Notes: generated by a model not told the origin, from the letters alone. DNA of 64,000 bases from Gemmatimonadaceae bacterium (GCA_020846935.1 JADLCY010000011.1:496001-560000), one strand, 5' to 3'. Counted from the first letter of the stretch, positions 17,678-26,981 are shown. Made by a program: numbers and translations.

Positions 17678-20260
17678 TCAGAACGAGAAACCCGCAGCGG
17701 CGTAGAGTCCCGTGCGTTCGCGCCCGCGCACAACGCTCAGACTCACCGTATTCGAGCGCATGAGGGGGGCGAACCAGATCCCGCCACCAACCGCCGTGTG
17801 CCAGCGGTCCGACGTCTCTCCGTCAGCGTACACACGGCCGGCATCGCCAAGCACCATGATGCCGACGTCGGCCGGCGCCACGATGCGAACCTTCGCTGCC
17901 CACGCCCGAACCTCCGCACTCCCGTACAGGGACGAGCGGCCGGCAAAGCGCTGCTGGTCCCAGCCGCGCAGCGTGCCAACGCCGCCAATCGTCGATGCCT
18001 CGTGGAACGGAAATCGGCCCCACACGTGTCGGCCACCAGCGCGCAACGCGAGGACCGGCGCGCGCGGCCCCCCGGGCGTCACGTACGTCGACACGTTCGC
18101 CGTCCCCTCGGCAAAGCTCTCGTCAACATTCCACACCGACGGATACACCGTGCCACCGAACGCGAGCCTCACGCCGCGCGTCGGCGCGACCGGTGAGTCA
18201 CGGCGGTCGATCACGAGCCCGGCTCCCGCACCGACCTGACCGTACGCGCCAGAACCATACGGCTTCGTCACGCCGATCACGGTCCGTGCGCCTTCGCGCG
18301 TCGACGTGAACTGACCCACGCCCCGGAGCTCCAGCGCCACCCCCCGCGCGACCGGGCGCATCCACGTGGGCTCGACGCGGAACAGGTTCTGGAACACCCG
18401 ATAGAATCGCGTCGCGCTGTCGGACGACGTCTCGTTGCCGAGCCCGTGAAAGCGGATCAGCTCGATCCCCGATCCGATCACGCGCAGCCCGACGACATCC
18501 TTGCTGTTCGCCCGGGGAACCGTGACATCCCACCGGACCCGCGGGCGCAGCTCCGAGAACGAGAAGTCCGCGCGCAGCACCGACCGTGAACGAAAGGGGT
18601 CGTGCCGGAACCCATAGGAGAATCGCGTGCGGGTGAGGCTGGCCACGATCCCCGTGCCCGGCGACGCGCTCAGCCCCCGCGTCGTGAAACTCCAGCTTCC
18701 CCAGTCGCGCACCTGACGCTCGGCACGATCGGTCGCGGGTGGGACGTAAGCTCGCGCATCGATGGCATGCACCGCGCCCAGCACCACGTTGCTTCCCTGG
18801 GCGTCGTACACGCTGAGTGCCGCGTCGCCGCCTGGGATACTGTCCAGCACCGCATCATCTCCCGCACCGCCAATGATGCGCAGCCTGACGCCTCGTGATC
18901 GTTCCCCGCGAATCCGCACACAATCGTTACCGCCCAGCAGGACGAGCCGTACCTCGCGCGTCTCACCGGGAAGGAACCGTCGCTCGAACCACGGCGCCGC
19001 GGCGCGTCCGGATGAATCGATCGACGCCACGGAGACGAGCATCGTCCCGCCAGGGCCGCGCACCACGTCCACAAGGTCGTCGTCGTCCGTGGCCTCGACG
19101 TTCACCTCGCGCGCCAGGATGCCATACAGCTCCCGCGCCGCCTGCGGCAACGACTCGCGTCGCTCGGCGAGCGCCTCGTACAGCCGCGTCCCGTCGATCC
19201 CGACCCAGGGCGCCGGCATCGTGGAAATCGAAGCGGTGAGCACGGAATCCGTGAGCTGGCGCTGCATCGCCAGCGCGACCGAGTCCCACACCGCACGATC
19301 CAGCGGCGGCAGCAGCCGCCGGTCGATCTCCCGTGCGTTCCAGTTGAGCCACACCATCGACGGGTACCTCGCATCGAAGGTGATCATCTGCGGCACGAAT
19401 CCGCGGATCACCCAGGGACCGAGCCCCTCGAAGCGGGCGAACGGCATGTCGCGATCCCGGGGGATGGGCTCCCACAACGCACCACGTCGCTTCGAGAATC
19501 GCCCCCAGCGCCATTGGTCGCGGTGCCGGTCCCGATCGCCGACAAGGACGTCGAAGAGCCGCGCGGAAAGATACGCGCGCGTGTCCACCTGATTGACGCT
19601 GCTGCGGCGCAACCGCTCGAACAGGCGCTCGGAGCTGATGACATCGGTCGCCCCGAGCGCCTCGGGCGTCGCGTCGAAATCGCGGGCCGGTCGCTCTTCG
19701 AACGTGCCAAGCACATTGGAGAACTCGGCGCGGAACTCTCCGAGCAGCGAATCGTCAGGCATCACCGCGAGCTGTGGACGAGGGTGCCGGATGCCCGTCG
19801 CGTCCAGGAGGCTCGCGACGATGACGGCCGCCGCCGGATGGTAGCCCGCGACCTGATCCTGGGCGATGTCCCGCACGAGCGTCTCACGCAGCTCTTCGGG
19901 AAGTCCCTTGGTGAAGTCCTTCTCCGACGGCCGAAACACGTACTCCCGCCCGTCGGCACCGTTGAACCTCAGCGAGTTGGTCTGCATGCTCCCGCCGCGC
20001 TGCGTTGGTGTAAGCCCGCCCGCGGCGCGTCGGAGATCCAGGCGCGGCACCGTGATCGGCGTGGTCCAGAGTGCACGATAGTCGTCGCCAAGGATCGCTC
20101 GATGCAGCCAGCCCGCCTCATACTTCGCCCCTGCGGTCACTCGCACGTGGCCCGCCGCGGCGGACGAATCGGACTGCGCGGGAAGCACGGTGGCGCTCAC
20201 CACGATCATGCCGATCACACCGAGCGAGCGGCCCCGCGCGCCCGATTGCCTAACGGGCAC
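17678..20260 (-). CDS. Outer-membrane BamA-like barrel fused to a periplasmic kinase-like domain
   Basis: 860 residues from a GTG. A signal peptide ends near AQS (residue 29). Residues about 95-285 hold a conserved-looking block: FNGADGREYVFR (98-109), LPEELRETLVRDIAQDQ (119-135), VGDRDRHRDQWRWG (240-253) and WEPIPRDRDM (263-272). The spacing of a basic strand, a D-R-H-x-D catalytic-loop-like motif and a later D-x-D resembles HipA/CotH/FAM20-type atypical kinases; that comparison is my inference. Residues about 545-860 form a surface-antigen beta barrel with the GTLRGWDQQRFAG motif and a terminal GFSF beta signal. The start overlaps the upstream gene's stop by 11 bp, so it ends the polyphosphate-kinase operon. 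Confidence 0.8.
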   Translation of the reverse strand: MPVRQSGARGRSLGVIGMIVVSATVLPAQSDSSAAAGHVRVTAGAKYEAGWLHRAILGDDYRALWTTPITVPRLDLRRAAGGLTPTQRGGSMQTNSLRFNGADGREYVFRPSEKDFTKGLPEELRETLVRDIAQDQVAGYHPAAAVIVASLLDATGIRHPRPQLAVMPDDSLLGEFRAEFSNVLGTFEERPARDFDATPEALGATDVISSERLFERLRRSSVNQVDTRAYLSARLFDVLVGDRDRHRDQWRWGRFSKRRGALWEPIPRDRDMPFARFEGLGPWVIRGFVPQMITFDARYPSMVWLNWNAREIDRRLLPPLDRAVWDSVALAMQRQLTDSVLTASISTMPAPWVGIDGTRLYEALAERRESLPQAARELYGILAREVNVEATDDDDLVDVVRGPGGTMLVSVASIDSSGRAAAPWFERRFLPGETREVRLVLLGGNDCVRIRGERSRGVRLRIIGGAGDDAVLDSIPGGDAALSVYDAQGSNVVLGAVHAIDARAYVPPATDRAERQVRDWGSWSFTTRGLSASPGTGIVASLTRTRFSYGFRHDPFRSRSVLRADFSFSELRPRVRWDVTVPRANSKDVVGLRVIGSGIELIRFHGLGNETSSDSATRFYRVFQNLFRVEPTWMRPVARGVALELRGVGQFTSTREGARTVIGVTKPYGSGAYGQVGAGAGLVIDRRDSPVAPTRGVRLAFGGTVYPSVWNVDESFAEGTANVSTYVTPGGPRAPVLALRAGGRHVWGRFPFHEASTIGGVGTLRGWDQQRFAGRSSLYGSAEVRAWAAKVRIVAPADVGIMVLGDAGRVYADGETSDRWHTAVGGGIWFAPLMRSNTVSLSVVRGRERTGLYAAAGFSF

Positions 20261-21146
20261 GGCGGTACGTGGTCAGCGTCGCACGACTCCCCGATCCCTC
20301 GTCGGCGATGACGAGGAGGGAGTCGCCCAGAAAGGCAATACCTTCCGGCTGCCGATGAAGCTTTCGGGAAAGCGCCACGCCACCCACCACGTCACCGCGT
20401 GGATCGATCTCGAGCAGCGCACGCTCGGGCCCCGCGACCAGGACGTAGTTCCCGGTCACCGGATCGACCTCGATGCCCGACGGGCGAAATCCTCTGGTGC
20501 CGGTACGGGCAATCGCGGCGCCGAGCGGCACGGAGATCGGAGGGCTGGCCTGCGCTGTTCGCACCAGGGGCCAGCGAAACACGGTCACGCGATCACGCCA
20601 CGCATCGACCAACGGTGTCTTGCACGGCACGAGCAGGGCCTGGGCGCGCGCGTCCCAGGCCAGGCCTTCGATTTCGCACTGGGTGCCGATGCCGGTGTCC
20701 GTGACCGACGCGGCGACCTCCGACTCGGCCGCGCCTTCACGCGCCTCGTACAGGATGCCGGTACTGGTGATGAGGAACAGGCGCGGGCCGACGAGGGCGA
20801 TGCCTTCGAGGTCGGCACGCACCGGAGGGCGCCCCAGCGAGAACCAGCGCGCGACACGTCCGGTCAGCCCATCGAGCACCGACACGATCCCGCGCTCGTC
20901 GCCATGGGCGAGCAACGAGCCGTTCGCGGTGACCGCAAGCCCGGAAACCTCGACCAGCCCCTTGGGAAGGGTGACCTGCGCCTCGGGACGACCGAAATCG
21001 ATCGATCGCAGCGCCGACGGCACACGCGTCTGCGGTGCCGTGTCGGCATCGTCGCTGGCAGACACGGCGCGCGCGCGCGACAGGACCACGACGGCCACGA
21101 CCGCCGCCAACGCGGCCAGGAGCCCGAGTGGCCGGAAACGGTTCAC
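20250..21146 (-). CDS. SdiA-regulated / phytase-like beta-propeller protein, exported or membrane-anchored
   Basis: 298 residues from a GTG that overlaps the polyphosphate kinase stop (GTGA); longer readings run into that gene. An N-terminal hydrophobic segment (PLGLLAALAAVVAVVVLS) acts as signal or anchor. The body shows propeller-type repeats: VSGLAVTANGSLLAHGDERG, DLEGIALVGPRLFLITSTG, EIEGLAWDARAQALLVPCK, RPSGIEVDPVTGNYVLVAG, QPEGIAFLGDSLLVIADEG. This pattern of SG(I/L)A, LEG and EG(I/L) blades matches the SdiA-regulated family, related to the esterase-like activity of phytase family. A phosphoester substrate would suit the polyphosphate context, but catalysis is not proven by sequence. 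Confidence 0.75.
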   Translation of the reverse strand: MNRFRPLGLLAALAAVVAVVVLSRARAVSASDDADTAPQTRVPSALRSIDFGRPEAQVTLPKGLVEVSGLAVTANGSLLAHGDERGIVSVLDGLTGRVARWFSLGRPPVRADLEGIALVGPRLFLITSTGILYEAREGAAESEVAASVTDTGIGTQCEIEGLAWDARAQALLVPCKTPLVDAWRDRVTVFRWPLVRTAQASPPISVPLGAAIARTGTRGFRPSGIEVDPVTGNYVLVAGPERALLEIDPRGDVVGGVALSRKLHRQPEGIAFLGDSLLVIADEGSGSRATLTTYRRAR

Positions 21147-24100
21147 GCGTCCCCCGGGTTGCCGACCTGGACCGCCTGCGACATGAACCGGGCTTGTGCA
21201 CTTCCGCCGTCCGTGGCCACCCGCGCCCACGTGCCGTCCGCGCCGAGCGACCATGCGGTGGAATCGGCCAGTTCCGCCGACAGAATGCCGTCGAGCCGCT
21301 CGCGATGAGTCTTCGATGCCACAGGGACCAGCACCTCCACGCGCCGTCTCAGGTTGCGAGGTCGCAGGTCAGCCGATCCGATGAAGTATTCGGCCTCCCC
21401 ACCGTTGTCGAATACATAGATACGCGCATGCTCGAGGAAGCGCCCGATGATGCTGGTGACGCGGAGGCGCTCGCCCGGTCGCAGCGTGCAGATCCCGCGC
21501 ACCACCAGATCGATCGTCACGCCGGCCGCGGCGGCGTCATACAGTGCACGGATGACCTCACGATCGGCAAGCCCGTTCAGTTTCATGCGGATACGCGCCG
21601 ACCGGCCTGCGCGGGCGTGCCCCGCCTCCCGGTGGATACGGGCGAGGAGCCCTGGCAACAGCGAGTTTGGTGCAACGAGGCAGACACGGAAACTCACGTC
21701 CGCCGGGGCAGAACTCCCGGTGAAGGTGTTGAACAGGTCGGTGAGGTCGTCGCACACATCCTCGCGTGCGGTGAGGAGGCCGAGATCGGTGTAGACGCGC
21801 GCCGTACCGGCGTTGTAATTGCCCGTGCCCACGTGCGCGTACCGGCGCGTACCGCTTCCCTCGCGCCGCACCACGAGCGCCACCTTGGAGTGGTTCTTGT
21901 ACCCCGGGAGGCCATGCACCACGTGTACGCCGGCCGCCTGCAGGCGACGCGTCCATCGCACGTTGCGCTCTTCGTCGAACCGCGCCTTGAGCTCGACGAA
22001 CACGGCGACGTCCTTCCCCGACTCCGCCGCGCGGCGCAGGGCCTCGGCGATCGGCGATCGTTCACCCGTGCGATAGAGCGCAACCTTGATCGCCATCACG
22101 TCGGGATCGTCAGCAGCTTCATCGAAGAAGCGGACCACACTGGCCGAGAAGTCATCGTACGGGTGGTGCAGCAGGATGTCGCTTTCCCGGATCGCCGCCC
22201 ACAACGACGGAGTGCCGGCGACTGGATCGCGCGCTGCAAACGGAGGAAAGCCCAGCGTGGCGATGGGCAGGTCGGTGAGCTGCCGCAGCCCGTCCAGGGC
22301 CATCAGGCCCGGGATGTCCACGAGGTCCGCCGTCCCCAGCGCGCCGGGACGCGCGCCCGGCTCGAGCGCGAGTTCGCGCAGCAGCATCTCGCGCACCGCG
22401 TAGGGCATCGCGCGTTCCACTTCCACGCGCACGATCGGTCGGTGCCGTCGCTCCCGCGCCTGCTCGTCGATGGCCTGCACCAGGTTGCCCGCACGCTGCT
22501 CGTCGAGTTCGAGGTCCGCGTATCGCGTCACGCGGAAGAGCCAGGAGTGTTCGACCCGCCGCCCGGGGTACAGGAGCGCCAGGTGACTCCGCACCACATC
22601 TTCGATCGCCACGAACCCCTCGCCGTCAGGCAGCGCGACGAAGCGCGGCAGCGACGGAGGCACGGTCAGCTCCGCCAGGTGCCGACCGTCGGTCGCGTCA
22701 CGAAGGATGACCGCAAAGCAGAGCGTGCGATCGGCGACGATGGGGAGCGAATGCCCAGGCGTCGCGGTAATCGCGCGCGGCGTGAGCAAGGGGAACACCG
22801 ACGCACGGAAGTAGCCACGCAGGTGTTCGAGCGCGCGCTCGGATACCGAGGCGACCTGCCGGATCACGACGCCGTGTGGCGCCAGGGCATCGAGCACATC
22901 TTCGGCGCACGCGTACTGCGCCTGCACGAGGCCCCGCGCGTCGCGCGCAAGGCGGGCGCGACGCGCCTCGAGTCCGGACCCGTCACTCTCGTCGCTCGCG
23001 GTGTCGCCGTCGTACTTGAGCCGGCCCGCGCGCACGGCATAGAACTCGTCGAGGTTCGACGCGACAATCGCGACATACCGCAGTCGCTCCAGGAGCGGCG
23101 TTCTCTCGTCTTGCGCGACGGCGAGGACGCGCGTGTTGAAGGCCAGCAAACTCGCGTCCCCATCGAGCAGGGCAAGGGTCTCGCGCGTGGTCGCCTCGGG
23201 GCGTCGCACCGGCGGCACGCGGGGCCCCGTGTCGGAGAGCGGCGTCGACACCAGCCGATGCAATACATCGGATCGCGCCAGCGTGGTGAGCGCCGCCAGC
23301 GTCGCGGTGTCGGCGATCTCGGGCGTGCCGATCCTCGCAAGCACTTCCTCGACCGGCAGCCAGGCGACCGACCCCGCGCCGACCGACCGCGTCGACTGGT
23401 CCACGCGTGTGCACGTCCAGATCTCGAGCGCCTTGAGCCGACCCTCACCCGTGGTGGTTGCGAGCAGATGGAGGTCGCCCACACTCGTACCGAGCGCGCG
23501 ACGCATCAGATGGCGGCAGGCGTCTTCGCCGCTCCCTTCGGTGATCGGCAGCTTCCATCCGGCACCTTCGCGAAGGACGGCGACCCGCGTGCCGTCGATC
23601 GCTACGACCGCCACCCAGCGGCCACTCCCCACGCGCCGGGCGAGTGCCTCGCTTTCGAGGGCGTCGCGGAGTTGCTCGCCACGGTGCCGCCGATCGAGCG
23701 TAAGCGACCGCAGCGCGAAGGAATCGCGGAGAGCGCTCCCGACGTCGTCGCGCGTCGGTCTCCCGGCCTTCACGACGTGGAGCGACAGTTCGTGAAAAGC
23801 GCGAGCGAGTCCCGACGCTCGCACCGTGATGGTGTCGTAGGCGAGCGCAAATCGGGCCGGGCGCCACCATCCCGCCGCGGTCGCGAGGCGCGTGAGCCGC
23901 TCCACCTCCAGTTCGAGCGTTGGCGCGAGCCACGCCGGATTCACGATCGACCGCAGGAGGCGAGCGGGTTCGCTGTCGCCGCCAATACCGGCGCGCTCGT
24001 CGCCACCCGGGAGGTCGGCCATCACGTGCCGCAGACTCGCTGCGCCATCGTGCTCGGAGACGATCGTGACCAGGAGCCGATGTCGGCCCTCGGAGTCGTG

Positions 24101-24301
24101 ACGCACGAGGCAAGAAACTCCGCGACCCTGCAGCGAACCATCGTCGCTGTCAAAATACACGTCCCGGTGGAACGCCCGGTGCGTCGCCGTGATGCGGAGG
24201 TCGAGCGGCCCCGTTGCCGTCGTCAGGCGTTTGAAGACCTCGACGCTCGGCACGTCCCAGCGGCCATCGTCCCCAACGTCCGGCAGCGGGGGCAGCGTCA
24301 T
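21143..24301 (-). CDS. ppk1: Polyphosphate kinase 1 with N-terminal CYTH and Nudix-like domains
   Basis: 1052 residues, about 360 longer than usual PPK1. Start is the ATG overlapping the DUF4956 stop (ATGA). Residues 378-1040 are PPK1: LAFNTRVLAVA, SNLDEFYAVRAGRLK, the active-site loop YKNHSK with His804 (autophosphorylated), AHVGTGNYN, and the second histidine His958 in FLEHARIYVF. Residues about 20-210 look like a CYTH/triphosphate-tunnel domain: RDVYFDSDDGSLQGRG, PTLELEVERLTRL, FALAYDTITVRA, HELSLHVVKAG; the first-strand ExExK is degenerate. Residues about 228-330 resemble a Nudix fold (VAVLREGAGWKLPITEGSGED) without the canonical Nudix box. PPK1 makes polyphosphate from ATP; the front domains may bind or trim the chain. 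Confidence 0.9.
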   Translation of the reverse strand: MTLPPLPDVGDDGRWDVPSVEVFKRLTTATGPLDLRITATHRAFHRDVYFDSDDGSLQGRGVSCLVRHDSEGRHRLLVTIVSEHDGAASLRHVMADLPGGDERAGIGGDSEPARLLRSIVNPAWLAPTLELEVERLTRLATAAGWWRPARFALAYDTITVRASGLARAFHELSLHVVKAGRPTRDDVGSALRDSFALRSLTLDRRHRGEQLRDALESEALARRVGSGRWVAVVAIDGTRVAVLREGAGWKLPITEGSGEDACRHLMRRALGTSVGDLHLLATTTGEGRLKALEIWTCTRVDQSTRSVGAGSVAWLPVEEVLARIGTPEIADTATLAALTTLARSDVLHRLVSTPLSDTGPRVPPVRRPEATTRETLALLDGDASLLAFNTRVLAVAQDERTPLLERLRYVAIVASNLDEFYAVRAGRLKYDGDTASDESDGSGLEARRARLARDARGLVQAQYACAEDVLDALAPHGVVIRQVASVSERALEHLRGYFRASVFPLLTPRAITATPGHSLPIVADRTLCFAVILRDATDGRHLAELTVPPSLPRFVALPDGEGFVAIEDVVRSHLALLYPGRRVEHSWLFRVTRYADLELDEQRAGNLVQAIDEQARERRHRPIVRVEVERAMPYAVREMLLRELALEPGARPGALGTADLVDIPGLMALDGLRQLTDLPIATLGFPPFAARDPVAGTPSLWAAIRESDILLHHPYDDFSASVVRFFDEAADDPDVMAIKVALYRTGERSPIAEALRRAAESGKDVAVFVELKARFDEERNVRWTRRLQAAGVHVVHGLPGYKNHSKVALVVRREGSGTRRYAHVGTGNYNAGTARVYTDLGLLTAREDVCDDLTDLFNTFTGSSAPADVSFRVCLVAPNSLLPGLLARIHREAGHARAGRSARIRMKLNGLADREVIRALYDAAAAGVTIDLVVRGICTLRPGERLRVTSIIGRFLEHARIYVFDNGGEAEYFIGSADLRPRNLRRRVEVLVPVASKTHRERLDGILSAELADSTAWSLGADGTWARVATDGGSAQARFMSQAVQVGNPGDA

Positions 24302-25317
24302 CGCAGTTCGACGCCGACCGTCCTCGGCACCGCCTGCAGCGCGTCCAGCAGCTCGCCGCGGCCCTCGCGACGGACGCGCACCCGGTAGGTGAGTGTGGTC
24401 GTGCCCTGCTCCGCTGGTGTGATGCCCCGAAGCTCCCAGCGACGCGTCCGCGCTTCCATCACCTCTTCCAGCGCCGATCGTGCCTCGGCGCCGTCCGTCG
24501 TGCGGATCCGGAGCGTGGCGTTGAAACGATCTTCGCCGGCCTGCACCTGCTGCTCGGCGGTGATCTGCAGCTGACGGCGCCAGGCCCGTGCCGCGGAGGC
24601 GAAGACCTCGTCGCCGGCCTCCGGCGGCACTTTGCGCTCGCGCACCGGCGCCACGCGTGGCAATCGCGCGAGCGTGCGCCATCCCCTGCGCTTGCCCTCA
24701 ACCGGGCGTCGGGCGAAGTCCAGCCACCACAGGACCGTCACGCACACCGCAAAGATCGACGAGGTGAGAATGCCGATCATCAGCGCACCGAGCGACGCCG
24801 AGATGCCGATGCTGACGGCAACAAAGATGTAGACACCGTCCTTCACGTCATCGAGGGAATTCCGGAAACGCAGCACTGCCACGATCCCGGCCAGGCTGAA
24901 CGCCAGGGCGAGGCTGTTCTGGATCAGCATGACCATGCCGGCGACCGCCACCGGCAGCAGCACGAGGATGTGCACCATCGACTGCGAGAAGCCGCGCCGC
25001 CGTCGCGTCAGCGAATACACCCACGCCAGCGGGAGGGCCGTCGCCAGGGCACCGACCAGTACCAGCAGCGTCGTGGTGACCGTATGCTGCAGCCCTCCGA
25101 ACGCGGGGCCCGCAGTGTCCGCCCGGAGCGCGGCCCCGGACGGCAACGCCGCGAGATCCTGCGGGCGGGCCCCGGCGAGCAACTCGCGCACGGCCGGGTA
25201 CTGGCGCCACGCGAGGAACCCGATGAGCGTGCCAACCGCATAATAAGCCACGATCGCCAGCAGGCGACGCGCCGCGACCGAAAGGCCTGGGGCGGTCTCG
25301 CTCTCGGCTCGACTCAT
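24298..25317 (-). CDS. DUF4956 membrane protein
   Basis: 339 residues. Start taken at an ATG with GGAG 10 bases upstream; a TTG 15 bp earlier is possible. The membrane part has an N-terminal helix, then a cluster of about four helices (LLVLVGALATALPLAWVYSL, ILVLLPVAVAGMVMLIQNSL, FVAVSIGISASLGALMIGIL, FAVCVTVLWWLDFA). Between them is the DUF4956 hallmark ALAFSLAGIVAVLRFRNSLDD. A cytoplasmic C-terminal domain of about 110 residues follows. DUF4956 genes are often found next to VTC/CYTH-type polyphosphate polymerase genes, and here the next gene is a CYTH-PPK1 fusion, so a role in polyphosphate handling at the membrane is a reasonable inference. The function is otherwise unknown. Confidence 0.85.
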   Translation of the reverse strand: MSRAESETAPGLSVAARRLLAIVAYYAVGTLIGFLAWRQYPAVRELLAGARPQDLAALPSGAALRADTAGPAFGGLQHTVTTTLLVLVGALATALPLAWVYSLTRRRRGFSQSMVHILVLLPVAVAGMVMLIQNSLALAFSLAGIVAVLRFRNSLDDVKDGVYIFVAVSIGISASLGALMIGILTSSIFAVCVTVLWWLDFARRPVEGKRRGWRTLARLPRVAPVRERKVPPEAGDEVFASAARAWRRQLQITAEQQVQAGEDRFNATLRIRTTDGAEARSALEEVMEARTRRWELRGITPAEQGTTTLTYRVRVRREGRGELLDALQAVPRTVGVELR

Positions 25318-25364
25318 GTCAGGAAACTCCAACGACCAGCAGTCGTCGGCAAGGCCCGGACGAA

Positions 25365-26000
25365 TCAGGAACGCCGGAGCGGGACAGGCGGTGAAACCCG
25401 TTCCGCGTCACGCGCGGCGACCCACTGCCGAGCATCCCGCATGAGTTCCGTGACGCCTTCGGGTACGGGCGCGGACACGGGACCCACCAGCCTCCCGCGT
25501 GGACGCAACGCCACCACAAGCGCCGACAGCATCACCGCGGTCACGCCCTCGCCAGCGATCGCGCCACGCAGGCAGTCCGGCGCTAGCGGCAACCGTTCCG
25601 TCGCATGGACGATCGAATAGCCCGGGCCCGCGGGCCCACCCACCGGGTTCACCAGCAGGAGCGAGACGCCAGCGCTGTCGTCCAGCACTGTGGCCAGCGG
25701 CGCCGCATGTCCCTCCAGGACGACCACGCCGCCTGGCTCAACCAGGTCGAGCTGTGCGCGCGCGCGCCACGACTCCGCCTCAGGCGCCTGGAGGGCCCGC
25801 GGGAGGGAGGGCATCAGCGCGCGCCCGCCTCCGGTGAAGTCCACACCGCCTTCCGCAATCAGGTACTGCGTACGACAGATCGGACAACCTAACGATCCGG
25901 CCACCACGTGGCGCCCGTGAACCTCGGTCACGGCGGCCACGAGCCACGTGGACTCGTGAGGTTCCGGGCAACGGAGAATGTCGACGAGTTCGATGTACAC
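25365..26000 (-). CDS. Trm112-type zinc-ribbon protein with degenerate methyltransferase-like domain
   Basis: 211 residues from a GTG (first residues VYIELVDILRC); longer readings add a low-complexity leader. The N-terminus holds paired metal-ligand motifs LRCPEPHESTWLV and LGCPICRTQYLI, a Trm112/YcaR-like ribbon. The remainder has Rossmann-like features (LDLVEPGGVVVLEG, LPLAPDCLRGAIAG, VALRPRGRLVGPV) that look like a worn methyltransferase. It is the first gene of the minus-strand operon leading through DUF4956 to ppk1, 47 bp before the next start. One TTA codon sits in CGTTAGGT (25887-25894). The function is not known. Confidence 0.65.
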   Translation of the reverse strand: MYIELVDILRCPEPHESTWLVAAVTEVHGRHVVAGSLGCPICRTQYLIAEGGVDFTGGGRALMPSLPRALQAPEAESWRARAQLDLVEPGGVVVLEGHAAPLATVLDDSAGVSLLLVNPVGGPAGPGYSIVHATERLPLAPDCLRGAIAGEGVTAVMLSALVVALRPRGRLVGPVSAPVPEGVTELMRDARQWVAARDAERVSPPVPLRRS

Positions 26001-26263
26001 GCGGGCTCGAAGGGATCGGTGAAATGTCGACGACGCGACCGGTGGGCGCCATCGCCCGACCGATGCCGTCGGCGGAAGTCGAACGGAGCGTGACGCCGCA
26101 ACCGCTGCGCCGGCCCGAAGCACGACCGTCACGACGCCAGGTCGTGATGAACACGATCACCAGGGAACCCGCCGACCCCCTGCGTCGACATCGTCATTTT
26201 CGCGAATGGGAGAGTTTGGGTCCGAGGATCGCAGCGACACATGTCACCCGTCGTCAACCCTCG

Positions 26264-26980
26264 TCAGGCGTGCCCCAGCCTCACCTCGGACACGCTCACG
26301 TGCCGCGGGCGTGTGAGCGCCCACAGCACCGCGTCGGCCACGTCCGCCGGACGCAACATGTCGCTCAACGTCGGCAGGCCCTCGCGCCCTTCTCGGGGGA
26401 TCGCGTCCCACAGGGGCGTATTGACGGGCCCGGGAGAGATGAGCGTGGCACGCACCCCGGTGCCACGGAGTTCGACGCCAAGCACTTCGTGAATGCCTCG
26501 CGCTCCGTACTTGGTGGCCGCATACGCACCGTTCTCCGGCAACGCGTCATGGTCCGCGACCGAACCGATCATCACCACGTCGCCGCGGCCACGTGTGCGC
26601 ATGGCCGGCAGGAACTGGTGCAGGAGGCGGTACGGAGCCAGCAGGTTGACCTGGACCATGTGATCGGCGTCGGTCAGCGAGAGCGAGCCGACCGGCCCGA
26701 TGGCAAAGGCACCGGCATTGTTCACGAGGATGCCCGGGTCGCCGAGTGCGCCTCGCACCGCGTCAGCGACCCGGGTCACCTCGTCGCCTCGGGCGAGGTC
26801 AGCGGCAAAGGCGAGCGCGGATCCGGGCAGCGTGCGCGTGAGCGTCGCCAGTGCCGCGGCGTCGCGCGACACCAGGGCCACGCGCGCGCCCGCCCCGGCG
26901 AGCGCGCAGGCGATGGCGGCGCCAATCCCCCGCGAGGCGCCGGTCACGACCGCGACCTCCCCCGCGAGGGCATCCGCCAT
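26264..26980 (-). CDS. Short-chain dehydrogenase/reductase, candidate sepiapterin reductase
   Basis: 238-residue classical SDR. The dinucleotide motif TGASRGIGAA, the NNAG motif (VNNAGAFAIGP), catalytic Ser in VMIGSVADHD and YAATKYG (Tyr-x3-Lys) are all present. The ISPGPVNTPLWD loop and a C-terminal PRHVSVSEVRLGHA resemble bacterial sepiapterin reductases. The ATG lies 1 bp after the folE stop, and folE follows a PTPS gene. The order PTPS, GTP cyclohydrolase I, SDR is the complete set for tetrahydrobiopterin, so NADPH-dependent reduction of 6-pyruvoyl-tetrahydropterin is the best guess. Sequence alone would only give a generic SDR. Confidence 0.82.
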   Translation of the reverse strand: MADALAGEVAVVTGASRGIGAAIACALAGAGARVALVSRDAAALATLTRTLPGSALAFAADLARGDEVTRVADAVRGALGDPGILVNNAGAFAIGPVGSLSLTDADHMVQVNLLAPYRLLHQFLPAMRTRGRGDVVMIGSVADHDALPENGAYAATKYGARGIHEVLGVELRGTGVRATLISPGPVNTPLWDAIPREGREGLPTLSDMLRPADVADAVLWALTRPRHVSVSEVRLGHA

Positions 26981-26981
26981 G

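Noticed and set aside
21035-24388. A very long plus-strand open frame opposite the polyphosphate kinase gene
   Set aside because: It is the antisense of ppk1, has an unnatural Arg/His/Pro-rich composition, and no family resemblance. Long antisense frames are common in GC-rich DNA.
24302-24682. Extra 127 residues at the N-terminus of the polyphosphate kinase
   Set aside because: They overlap the DUF4956 coding frame and are low-complexity. The ATG at 24301 overlaps the DUF4956 stop as ATGA, the habit of this genome.
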